From Thermoplasmatota archaeon (GTDB taxonomy: Archaea; Thermoplasmatota; Thermoplasmata; Thermoplasmatales; Thermoplasmataceae), in the NCBI GenBank assembly GCA_023487765.1, contig JAMDBW010000074.1:1-39793 (forward strand): a stretch of 39,793 bases of DNA. Direction: 5' to 3'. The translations under genes were made by a program, and so were the position numbers. Shown here piece by piece: positions 26,961 to 35,131 of this stretch. The notes beneath the pieces were generated by a model. The model saw only the letters and a list, made by a program, of their open reading frames with translations, was not told the origin of the DNA and ran no database searches. Position 1 is the first letter of the stretch; every line of letters starts with the position of its first letter.

Positions 26961-27107
26961 GCCGAATCACCTGCAGCTGTGATTCTGGTATGTGACCAGA
27001 TGCTCGTCTCTTGGACTGGCCATGAGTTTTGATGCGGGGAAAATATATTAAACCAAATAAAGTACGACACTACCCAATATCCGGATATTATTAGAATCCA
27101 ACCATTG

Positions 27108-27926
27108 TCAGTAATTCCCATGATCGGTATTTGACAGCGACACCAGCACTCTGAAAGCCTGATATGCGTGAAGCATATCGCCTGCCTGAGCAGCCACAGT
27201 ATATGCATCGATCCTCTCCACTCCGGGGAATATCATGCAACTGTCCGCCATTCCTGAATTTTGAAACTCCAACGAGATACTAACCGGGGGCTCTACAGAA
27301 AATATTCTGCCTTTCAATGCCGTTGCCCTCTTCGCAGCAGAGGTCAACTCATCATCTGACGTTTCCATTGGCATGTTGGCTGCACTGTACCGGGAAATTC
27401 CCTCCTTCAGGACAACGAATTCAGCTTCTTCTAATACTTTGTTAGCTTCCGATACTGCAGCTTTATCGCCAGCAAAGAAGACCACAGGTTTCCCGAAGAA
27501 ACCCGCAACACCGGCACTGAGGCCAATCTCCCCCATTTCCTCACCATTGACCTTCAGGCGATGAACATTTGTGGAATATGTATGATCCAGAACCCCGAAG
27601 AGGGTTCCGGCTTTGCTATGGTAACCCAGAAAAAATGCCTTGTCGCATGATCGGACTCCTTCTACCATACTGAGAGGCTTCGGATAACCGGAAATAAGGT
27701 TCACACGATTATCTAATTCCGATGCCCGAATGTTCCGGTTTCCGTCGTGAGCATCGACAACGTATATTTCTTCGGATCCGCCCGACCTGATTCCCTTTGT
27801 GGTTGCATTGATGCTTCTGGTTGCGATCTCTCTGCCAAGAGAATACTCCTTCATTTGCGGTAGCACCTGTGAACCATGTGTTATTCCATTTAGCCCTTCC
27901 ATGTCAACTGAAACGAGGGTCCTCAT
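27108..27926 (-). CDS. dppA: D-aminopeptidase DppA-like, peptidase family M55
   Basis: MRTLVSVDMEGLNGITHGSQV, EIYVVDAHDGNRN, AFFLGYHSKAGTLFGVLDHTYSTNVHRLKVNG. Confidence 0.92.
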   Translation of the reverse strand: MRTLVSVDMEGLNGITHGSQVLPQMKEYSLGREIATRSINATTKGIRSGGSEEIYVVDAHDGNRNIRASELDNRVNLISGYPKPLSMVEGVRSCDKAFFLGYHSKAGTLFGVLDHTYSTNVHRLKVNGEEMGEIGLSAGVAGFFGKPVVFFAGDKAAVSEANKVLEEAEFVVLKEGISRYSAANMPMETSDDELTSAAKRATALKGRIFSVEPPVSISLEFQNSGMADSCMIFPGVERIDAYTVAAQAGDMLHAYQAFRVLVSLSNTDHGNY

Positions 27927-28014
27927 GAACTATCATATTCCAAACATATAAAAGAGAATCCTGTGGTCGAGTCATTATAATCGGGTTAATAACCGGGGGC
28001 CAGGGAAATAAACT

Positions 28015-28024
28015 CTTTTATCTT
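28015..28024 (+). promoter_or_regulatory. TATA-like element upstream of the DUF218 gene
   Basis: cttttatctt centred ~26 nt upstream of the ATG at 28046. Confidence 0.4.
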
Positions 28025-28045
28025 AATGCAGTTGATCCCTTCGAA

Positions 28046-28543
28046 ATGCCTGAAAGCAGTTTAGTTATTGTTCTTGGGATGCGACTATCATCAGATACTA
28101 TCGGAGAGGAACTCGTGGGACGCATGGATATCGGGCTCAGAGTCATGACGGAACAACCAGCTGAATTTATTATGGTCTCCGGAGGTTATACCAACCCGAA
28201 AATTGACATCTCCGAGGCACTGGCAATGAAAACATATGCGATGAATAAGGGGATACCCGAGGAATCAATAATAATGGAGGAGCAATCGGTTGACACAATC
28301 GGCAACGGAATTTTTTCAAGAAAATTAGTCGAATCCAGGAACCTTGCGCACAAGATATTCGTTGTGACCAGTTGTTATCACACCCCGAGAACGAAGTATA
28401 TCTTTGATCACTATTACGGCGATAATTTCATTCTGAACTATGATTATTGTTACAATGTATTTTCTGAAAAAGCTCAGCTGGAGAAGTCTAAATTTTTGAG
28501 AGACCGTGAGTTCTTTGAAGATGCGAAGAAAAATAAACGTTGA
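28046..28543 (+). CDS. YdcF/SanA/ElyC-like DUF218 domain protein
   Basis: LVIVLGMRLSSDTIGEELVGRMDIGLRVM, FIMVSGGYTNPKIDISEALAMKTYAMNKGIPEESIIMEEQSVDTIGNGIFSRKL, VVTSCYHTPRTKYIF. Confidence 0.88.
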   Translation: MPESSLVIVLGMRLSSDTIGEELVGRMDIGLRVMTEQPAEFIMVSGGYTNPKIDISEALAMKTYAMNKGIPEESIIMEEQSVDTIGNGIFSRKLVESRNLAHKIFVVTSCYHTPRTKYIFDHYYGDNFILNYDYCYNVFSEKAQLEKSKFLRDREFFEDAKKNKR

Positions 28544-28680
28544 AACATCTCCCGCGTTTGAGCCTGAAAATAACGTTTAAGCTTCAAAATTCAGGGCATA
28601 TAATTTTGCAAAAAAATATTACCAGAAAAATTGAAGTTTGACGCTTGCGAGGAGTCCGGCATCAGTTAGAAAAGATGACC

Positions 28681-29763
28681 TCAACTTCCAAAAATCTCCG
28701 TCTTGGCATAATCTTCCGCCTTAAGCCTACCGTTGGCCTGTCCAGTTTCGTCAAAAAGATAGACTCTGTTTTTCTCCACATAAACTGTCTTCATTTTCCC
28801 CTCCGCAATCTGATCAAACTGTTCCCGGCGCACGCTAAAATATAGACTTTCGCCATTAATTCTCATGAGTACCAGCGCCTCATTGCCGAGAAGATTTATG
28901 CCCTCAATTTTACCAGTCAGCTCTATATATTCTTCTCCTTTGGCGTCGTGAGTTACGGCAACAGCTCGCGGTCTTACGCCTATGGACCCCGATTCAGCAC
29001 CAACTCCCTTCAGTGTCTCGGGAGCACTGAGAATATTCATGGGGGGACTTCCAATAAACGAAGCGACAAAGGAATTAACCGGTTGTTCAAAGACATTCAT
29101 TGGAGGGCCCATTTGTATGAGCTTCCCACCATTCATCACAGCAACCTTCGTGCCAAGCGTCATCGCTTCCAGCTGGTCATGCGTAACATATACGGTCGTT
29201 ATCCCGGTCTCATTATGTATTTTTTTGAGTTCAAAACGAACCGTGTCCCTCAACTTCGCATCAAGATTGCTTAGCGGTTCGTCCATCAGGAGCAGTTTCG
29301 GGTTTTTCACAAGGGCTCGGGCTATGGCCACTCTCTGTCTTTCACCACCGGAAATGTTACTGGGTTTCTTGCCCAGTATATGTTCTATCGCAAGAAAAGA
29401 GGAAACTTCTTTCACCTTGTCAATGATTTGCTGTCTCTCCGTATGGGCAATTCTCAGAGGAAACGCTATGTTTTCGAAGACAGTTTTGTGAGGATAAAGT
29501 GCGTAATCCTGGAACACTAACGATAATTCTCTCTTGCTTGGAGACAGATCATTAATTACGTTTCCGTCTACTATAACATCGCCGGAAGTTTGCTGAACCA
29601 GGCCAGCAATTATTCTCAATGTAGTGGTTTTTCCGCATCCCGAGGGTCCGAGAAAGACAAAGAAGTCTTTGCTTTCGATTTTAAGGTTCAGGTCTTCTAT
29701 TATGGTCTTATTTCCAATTCTTAAGTTAATGTTTTCAAGTCTAAGTTCTGTCAATAAATACAC
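28681..29763 (-). CDS. CUT1-type sugar ABC transporter ATP-binding protein (MalK/UgpC-like)
   Basis: FLGPSGCGKTTTLRIIAGL, NISGGERQRVAIARALVKNPKLLLMDEPLSNLDAKLRD, VYVTHDQLEAMTLG, C-terminal TOBE-like region (GVRPRAVAV). Confidence 0.93.
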   Translation of the reverse strand: MYLLTELRLENINLRIGNKTIIEDLNLKIESKDFFVFLGPSGCGKTTTLRIIAGLVQQTSGDVIVDGNVINDLSPSKRELSLVFQDYALYPHKTVFENIAFPLRIAHTERQQIIDKVKEVSSFLAIEHILGKKPSNISGGERQRVAIARALVKNPKLLLMDEPLSNLDAKLRDTVRFELKKIHNETGITTVYVTHDQLEAMTLGTKVAVMNGGKLIQMGPPMNVFEQPVNSFVASFIGSPPMNILSAPETLKGVGAESGSIGVRPRAVAVTHDAKGEEYIELTGKIEGINLLGNEALVLMRINGESLYFSVRREQFDQIAEGKMKTVYVEKNRVYLFDETGQANGRLKAEDYAKTEIFGS

Positions 29764-29766
29764 CTC

Positions 29767-30585
29767 TCATTTAAGGGCACCTGCAAATACGTTGCTCTTG
29801 AGATACCTCTGAAGCACGAGCACAAGTACAATGACCGGTATCATGAGTATTATGGAAAATGCATCTGCCGCTTGAACTCCACCTACGCCACGTGTGATTT
29901 CATAATATATGAGGACGGGTAGGGTAGTGTGCAGCGGGGCTATTATGGAAGCGAGCACAAATTCATCCCAGGAGAAAAGCCAGGCCAGAATCACTGCCAC
30001 ATATATTCCGGTTAATGCCAGTGGCAAATCGATACTGTAGAATGCCTGCAGTTTACTGGCACCATCTATCTGGGCAGATTCCGAGAGTCTTGACGGAACA
30101 CTCTTGAATGTTCCCACCAAAACATAAGTTATCATTGGCAGAGCAATCGAAGACTGCGCCAGTGCGATTCCAAAAGCCGTATTATATAGCCCGAGAATTA
30201 ACATAGTCCTGGCTATTGGTACAGCAATTACTATTTCAGGCACCATCTGGGTTACGAACAGGAATATAATTATCGAGTAGCCGAGGCGTTTTGGCATTTT
30301 GGAGATGGCGTATGCACCCGGAATGCCAAAAAGCAGACAAATTCCGGAGACCAGGAACGCCGTTTCCAGGCTGAGAATCAGGTGGGGCATGAAATCGTAT
30401 ACTGCGATCACAAGGAAAAATCTTGAAAACGTAATTGTTGAGGGGATCAGCACAGGACTCGAATTAAATATCTCGCCGGATGGGGCGAGGGCTATGATCA
30501 TAATCAGATATAAAGGGAACAAAACGAATATTGAAACAATTATCATAGCAATGTACCATAGCAAACTCTTACCGATATTATTCAT
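29767..30585 (-). CDS. CUT1-type sugar ABC transporter permease (MalG-like)
   Basis: Multiple TMs; ESAQIDGASKLQAFYSIDLPLALTGIYVAVILAWLFSWDEFVLA (EAA loop and W(N/D)EF motif). Confidence 0.92.
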   Translation of the reverse strand: MNNIGKSLLWYIAMIIVSIFVLFPLYLIMIIALAPSGEIFNSSPVLIPSTITFSRFFLVIAVYDFMPHLILSLETAFLVSGICLLFGIPGAYAISKMPKRLGYSIIIFLFVTQMVPEIVIAVPIARTMLILGLYNTAFGIALAQSSIALPMITYVLVGTFKSVPSRLSESAQIDGASKLQAFYSIDLPLALTGIYVAVILAWLFSWDEFVLASIIAPLHTTLPVLIYYEITRGVGGVQAADAFSIILMIPVIVLVLVLQRYLKSNVFAGALK

Positions 30586-31450
30586 CTGACCCTCTCTCCA
30601 TTAATCTGTTTGACGCATAAATGTACAAAGCCACAAAAATCATCACTATTACAAGAAGGATGGTTGCGACAGCATCTGCAAGATTGGCTGATCCAAGTGA
30701 AAACGAAGTATATATGTCATATGAAAGAGTTCCGAGAAACAGCAGGTTATTGCCAACAAGGATCAGTGGAAGTGAAAGTATATTAAATTCTGAAACTGCC
30801 CGGATAATAAGTGCGATCATGATAAAGGGGAACAGGCTGGGTATGGTCACATGTACAAATTGCTGGATCTTTGAAGCCCCGTCAATGGCGGCGGCCTCGT
30901 AAAGACTATCCGGAATAGTTTGCAATCCACCCAGAAGAATGAGCATGATCAATGGAAAGGTTTTCCATGAATCTGCTACGGCAACTGATAGGAATGCTAT
31001 GGGCCCCCTGATCCAGTTTATACCTGAATGTATCAGGCCCAACTTCAACAGTATCTCATTACCGTACCAGCCGGATGGTGCAAAAATGAATGTGAATCCT
31101 ATGGCGGAAACGACTGTGGCAACGCCATAGGGAAGCATAACAATTGAACGGAAAAATGTTCTTCCTTTAAAATTCCTGTTAAGGAGAAGCGACGTCAGCA
31201 AGGCCAGGGCAAATTCAATGACCAGAGCAAGTCCAACGATAATGACCGTATTCGTGGTTTTATTCAGTATTGAATAGGTCGGAGTGGCAAGCTGCTGGTA
31301 GTTATAAGTGCTATATCGTCCCAGGACCTGAAAACCAAGGAGTATACCTCGAATAATTGGCAAAACGTTAATCCATGAAATAAAAATTAAGAGCGGGAAA
31401 ATAAAAATAATTTCTAATAAATTTTTTTTAATTATTTTAGTGACTCTCAT
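30578..31450 (-). CDS. CUT1-type sugar ABC transporter permease (MalF-like)
   Basis: Multiple TMs; EAAAIDGASKIQQFVHVTIPSLFPFIMIALI; overlaps the MalG-like gene by 8 nt. Confidence 0.92.
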   Translation of the reverse strand: MRVTKIIKKNLLEIIFIFPLLIFISWINVLPIIRGILLGFQVLGRYSTYNYQQLATPTYSILNKTTNTVIIVGLALVIEFALALLTSLLLNRNFKGRTFFRSIVMLPYGVATVVSAIGFTFIFAPSGWYGNEILLKLGLIHSGINWIRGPIAFLSVAVADSWKTFPLIMLILLGGLQTIPDSLYEAAAIDGASKIQQFVHVTIPSLFPFIMIALIIRAVSEFNILSLPLILVGNNLLFLGTLSYDIYTSFSLGSANLADAVATILLVIVMIFVALYIYASNRLMERGSDE

Positions 31451-31459
31451 AATGTCCCA

Positions 31460-32923
31460 TCACGAAGTACTCTTTGGTCCCAAATAGGCTCCCGATGGAA
31501 TAATGGTTCCGTTCTGGTATTCTGACGGGTAAGCAGTGCCACCATAGTATATTTTCAGATAGTGGTACATGCTCGAGTGTGCCTGACTAAGGGCGTGCGA
31601 GACGTTTCCTCCATTCATAATAACCGACCATGCGCTGTCAAAGTAGTTATCCCACTGGGTCATCCATGGAACTGCTGGTCTGAAGATTCCATTAGATTCT
31701 TCGTACTTTATCAGCTTGAACTGAAGCGACTGTGCAGACGGCGTAGCATATGCCGCTTCATTCACAACAGGCCATGTCAGGTTTTGCATCAATTGTATCT
31801 GAACCTTCTTTGAATCAAGGAACTGTATCCAGTGAAGTGCTGCCCATAGGTGAGGTGTGTTGTTTACTATTCCCAGAGCGTCTCCTCCCACTATGAATTG
31901 AGCGATATTATTTGGTCCAGTAAATCCGTGGGTGAGTCCAAGTTCTTTTCCGGAAGTCACATTATGTGGCGCTATGGTTGTATTGTTCCATCCGTTGTTT
32001 GCAAGAATCGAGGTTATGTAAGGCCACTGATTCAAGTACTGGTAGTTGTTCGACATAAGTCCCTTGTAGGAACCCCAGTAGCCGGTTGCATTATACGGGG
32101 ACATCAATCCTGTTTTTTCCATATTCTGCAGGAAGGTCAGGGCTGCAATATCTCCGGTTGTGTTAAAAGCCATTGGATTTCCGCCAAATTCCGCCATCCA
32201 CTGAAATACCTGTGTTGGGGTGCTGGCTCCGCCGTGTCCCATCATGTTGAACGGACTCGCGTAAAGACCATTGTGAGTCGTAGAGTAATTGTTCAAGTCC
32301 CACATGTCTGCCTTCAGGTTCGTTACGTTCGTCGGGGTGGTAATATTGGTATACCCGGCTGATCTAACCTGGTTCAAAGCAGACTGATTGTAATACGCCA
32401 ACTGTACATTTCCTCTTACTGGGAAGAAGTAGAACGTTCCACTGAAATTCCCCTCATTATAGTACGCGGGGATTATTGATCCGTTTGCCGCAGTTGCAGT
32501 GGCTGAAGAATTCATAGGTTCAAGCTGTGACAGATAAGGAGTAAGATTCATGACAAGCCCGCTTGATACAAGCGGTCCAATGAAACCATTATCCTGCTGG
32601 ACAACGTCAATGGTTGGGGTAGGTTCTTGAGCTTGCAGTGTGCTAACAACAGTTGAAGCTGACTGAGTAGTGAACTGTATCGTCACATTGGGGTACATCT
32701 GTTGAAACTGCGGTTTAAGTGTGCTGTTGTAATACGCATATTCACTAGGTGCAAGCGATATGTTGACAGTAAGTACTGTTTTGTTCGATTTAGCTGGCTG
32801 TAGTTGAGTTAATGCAATACCAATACCTGCAATAATAACCACGATGACTACTATTGCAACGACAATATATGTCATTGGAGGCTTTTTGCCTTGCATTCCT
32901 TGAGGAGTATCTTTTTGCTCCAT
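31460..32923 (-). CDS. CUT1-type sugar ABC transporter solute-binding protein (family 1) with N-terminal TM anchor
   Basis: MTYIVVAIVVIVVIIAGIGIALTQ; substrate-binding pattern FQQMYPNVTIQFTTQSASTVVSTLQAQEPTPTIDVVQQDNGFIGPLVSSGLVMNLTPYL; first gene of the CUT1 operon. Confidence 0.88.
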   Translation of the reverse strand: MEQKDTPQGMQGKKPPMTYIVVAIVVIVVIIAGIGIALTQLQPAKSNKTVLTVNISLAPSEYAYYNSTLKPQFQQMYPNVTIQFTTQSASTVVSTLQAQEPTPTIDVVQQDNGFIGPLVSSGLVMNLTPYLSQLEPMNSSATATAANGSIIPAYYNEGNFSGTFYFFPVRGNVQLAYYNQSALNQVRSAGYTNITTPTNVTNLKADMWDLNNYSTTHNGLYASPFNMMGHGGASTPTQVFQWMAEFGGNPMAFNTTGDIAALTFLQNMEKTGLMSPYNATGYWGSYKGLMSNNYQYLNQWPYITSILANNGWNNTTIAPHNVTSGKELGLTHGFTGPNNIAQFIVGGDALGIVNNTPHLWAALHWIQFLDSKKVQIQLMQNLTWPVVNEAAYATPSAQSLQFKLIKYEESNGIFRPAVPWMTQWDNYFDSAWSVIMNGGNVSHALSQAHSSMYHYLKIYYGGTAYPSEYQNGTIIPSGAYLGPKSTS

Positions 32924-32945
32924 GAACCGACAATTATAATCATCA

Positions 32946-32953
32946 CTTAAAAG
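32946..32953 (-). promoter_or_regulatory. TATA-like box of the CUT1 sugar ABC operon
   Basis: cttttaag on the minus strand, centred ~26 nt upstream of the ATG at 32923. Confidence 0.4.
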
Positions 32954-33092
32954 ACTTTCGAAGACAATATTATAATGTCGACAAATTAACGTTGATGTAC
33001 AATAATTCCCATAACCGGTGTGTTTGATACGTTTTGTTCAGGAACGGTACTTCGTCCTGTAATTGTCGCTTCATTAAACGTTCCAGCTTGGA

Positions 33093-33117
33093 AATCCTGT
33101 AATGAAATAACAGGATT
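33093..33117. repeat. Perfect 8-bp inverted repeat with a 9-nt spacer (aatcctgt-N9-acaggatt)
   Basis: aatcctgt at 33093-33100 and acaggatt at 33110-33117 in the CUT1/threonine-synthase-like intergenic region. Confidence 0.6.
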
Positions 33118-33210
33118 GGACTTCATCTGCCGAAAAACAGGAGTGAATAAGGCACGAGTGAACCTTAAGATATGATTAATATCTATCCACTTCATTTTAC
33201 GGACAGGTGT

Positions 33211-34242
33211 ATGCAAATGTTGAAATCTCGGTGTTACAATTGCGGGAAGCACAGAAAAAATCCCCTCACCGGGCCAAGATGCGGCTGTGGTGGAATTTTC
33301 ATTCCCGAACTCGATTTCAAGTTTAGAGATGGTGATTATAGATCAAATTACCCGTACATTGAAAATATAATAAGTCTCGGCGAAGTGGAAACTCCATTGG
33401 TTGATGTAGGCAATGTATCACTGAAACTGGAATATTACTCACCGACCTTTTCCTACAAGGATCGGGGAACAAGAGCACTGATTTCATGGCTCCATCAGTT
33501 GTTACCTCCCGGATCAAAAATCAATGAAGATTCATCCGGCAATGCCGGGGCTTCCATTTCCGCATATGGCATGTCCGCAGGTTTTGATGTCAACATATTC
33601 ATCCCGGAAAAAACGGTTCAGAGCAAGGTCAATCAGATTAATGCCTATGGAGCAAGAATTCACAGGATCACCGGAAGCAGAGAGGCGGTATCCGAAGCTG
33701 CGGAACACGCGGAAGGATATTTCGCCAGCCACGTGCTGAACCCGGAATTCAGGGATGGCATGAGGCAGATCAGTTACGAAATCTTCAGACAAAACCAGTA
33801 TAGGCTGCCTGACGCTGTTTTCATTCCGGTTTCTGCAGGTACGCTGCTGCTCGGCATGATATCAGGTTTCGAACATTTAGTGACATCCGGTGAAGCGCCA
33901 AAAGTGCCGGAGATTATAGCTGTTCAGACAGAAGCAGTCAGCCCGCTGTGTTCCAGATTAAACGGAATCCCGTACGATCCGAATAAAAACACACAGTCCA
34001 TTGCAGATGCGCTGGTGTCGAGAGCACCTCCGCTCCTGCCACAAATGACTGAAGCGGTATCGAGATACGGCAGATGCATTACCGTTTCCGAGGAAGAGAT
34101 TATTTCCGCCCGCAACGAACTGGCCGGTAAAGGATTCCTTGTGGAATACAGTTCAGCCACAGTTTACGGTGCTCAGAAAAAAATGAAGAAAACCGGAAGG
34201 GCGGTTCTGATAATGACGGGAAACGGCCTGAAAAATCTCTAA
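33211..34242 (+). CDS. Threonine synthase-like PLP (fold type II) enzyme with N-terminal zinc ribbon
   Basis: CYNCGKHRKNPLTGPRCGCGG, YYSPTFSYKDRGTRALISWL (PLP Lys), DSSGNAGASISAYGMSAGFDVNIFIPE, VSAGTLLLGMISGF. ATG at 33211 or 33217 preferred over 33172. Confidence 0.82.
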   Translation: MQMLKSRCYNCGKHRKNPLTGPRCGCGGIFIPELDFKFRDGDYRSNYPYIENIISLGEVETPLVDVGNVSLKLEYYSPTFSYKDRGTRALISWLHQLLPPGSKINEDSSGNAGASISAYGMSAGFDVNIFIPEKTVQSKVNQINAYGARIHRITGSREAVSEAAEHAEGYFASHVLNPEFRDGMRQISYEIFRQNQYRLPDAVFIPVSAGTLLLGMISGFEHLVTSGEAPKVPEIIAVQTEAVSPLCSRLNGIPYDPNKNTQSIADALVSRAPPLLPQMTEAVSRYGRCITVSEEEIISARNELAGKGFLVEYSSATVYGAQKKMKKTGRAVLIMTGNGLKNL

Positions 34243-34703
34243 TTTTCAGCAGCTTCCGCCAGAGCCTGCTCGGGCAACCTGTCAAAATCATAATTTTTAC
34301 CATCAATTGTAAGGGAATATCTGAGATCAGCACCACCCTGCCTGACGATAATAGAGACGCTGCAGTATTTAGTTAATGAAAGATTGATAGCTTTCCTCGC
34401 TTTCACAGGATTTATTTTTTCCCTGAAAATGAAGTGTATATTCACATGCGTCAGAGTCTTGGGGTTTTCTTCTCTCCTCTCTCCGCTTATCTCGCATTGG
34501 AATCCGGATACCGGTTCCTTCATTTTTGTAAGTATGGTCAGAATATCATCGCTGGAACACCCGCCCATAGCCAGTAGCAGATGTTCTGTCGGAGAAAAAT
34601 GCTTTGTGTTATTTGATATTGAATTTTTCAGTATCACATCAGTTTTGTTCTCCACATTCGTTCTGAATCCATCCTTTTCGTCATAAACAAAAGAAACTTT
34701 CAT
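34239..34703 (-). CDS. OsmC-family protein
   Basis: SPTEHLLLAMGGCSSDDILTILTKM (catalytic-type Cys motif), C-terminal TKYCSVSIIVRQGGADLRYSLTI. Confidence 0.88.
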   Translation of the reverse strand: MKVSFVYDEKDGFRTNVENKTDVILKNSISNNTKHFSPTEHLLLAMGGCSSDDILTILTKMKEPVSGFQCEISGERREENPKTLTHVNIHFIFREKINPVKARKAINLSLTKYCSVSIIVRQGGADLRYSLTIDGKNYDFDRLPEQALAEAAEN

Positions 34704-34799
34704 GTTTAAAAGATTTCAGAACAATATTTTAGGCTTTGGTATATGTACAGGAGATCAGCCGCAAAATACCTTTTCATTGCTGCAAGGGGGAGTGCAAAG

Positions 34800-34808
34800 A
34801 ATATATAG
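34800..34808 (+). promoter_or_regulatory. TATA box upstream of rpoL
   Basis: aatatatag starting 28 nt upstream of the ATG at 34828. Confidence 0.5.
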
Positions 34809-34827
34809 TTATGTTCCATAAGGCAGC

Positions 34828-35127
34828 ATGGACTGCCAACTCAGGGTTATAAACAAGGAAAAGAATTCAATAACCCTTGAAATGTTAAATTATGACAACA
34901 CGATACTGAGGCCGCTTATAGACGAGATCCTAAAGGACGATCAGGTTGAAGAGACACGGTATTACATAAAGCATCCAATCATAGATAATCCTGAAATTTT
35001 CATAAGAGTTAAGACCGGCAAACCGCAGGCGGCTGTCAAACGATCCATAAGAAGACTGAGCAAGGTTTTCGAGACTCTCGAAACCGATTTGATCAAGGAA
35101 ATCAAGAGACTCGAGGAAAGCAACTGA
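34828..35127 (+). CDS. rpoL: Archaeal DNA-directed RNA polymerase subunit L
   Basis: NSITLEMLNYDNTILRPLIDEILKDDQVEETRYYIKHPIIDNPEIFIRVKTGKPQAAVKRSIRRL. Confidence 0.92.
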   Translation: MDCQLRVINKEKNSITLEMLNYDNTILRPLIDEILKDDQVEETRYYIKHPIIDNPEIFIRVKTGKPQAAVKRSIRRLSKVFETLETDLIKEIKRLEESN

Positions 35128-35131
35128 CCAG

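Noticed and set aside
31850-32362. 170-aa plus ORF antisense to the sugar-binding protein
   Set aside because: Shadow ORF; the minus strand encodes a coherent SBP.
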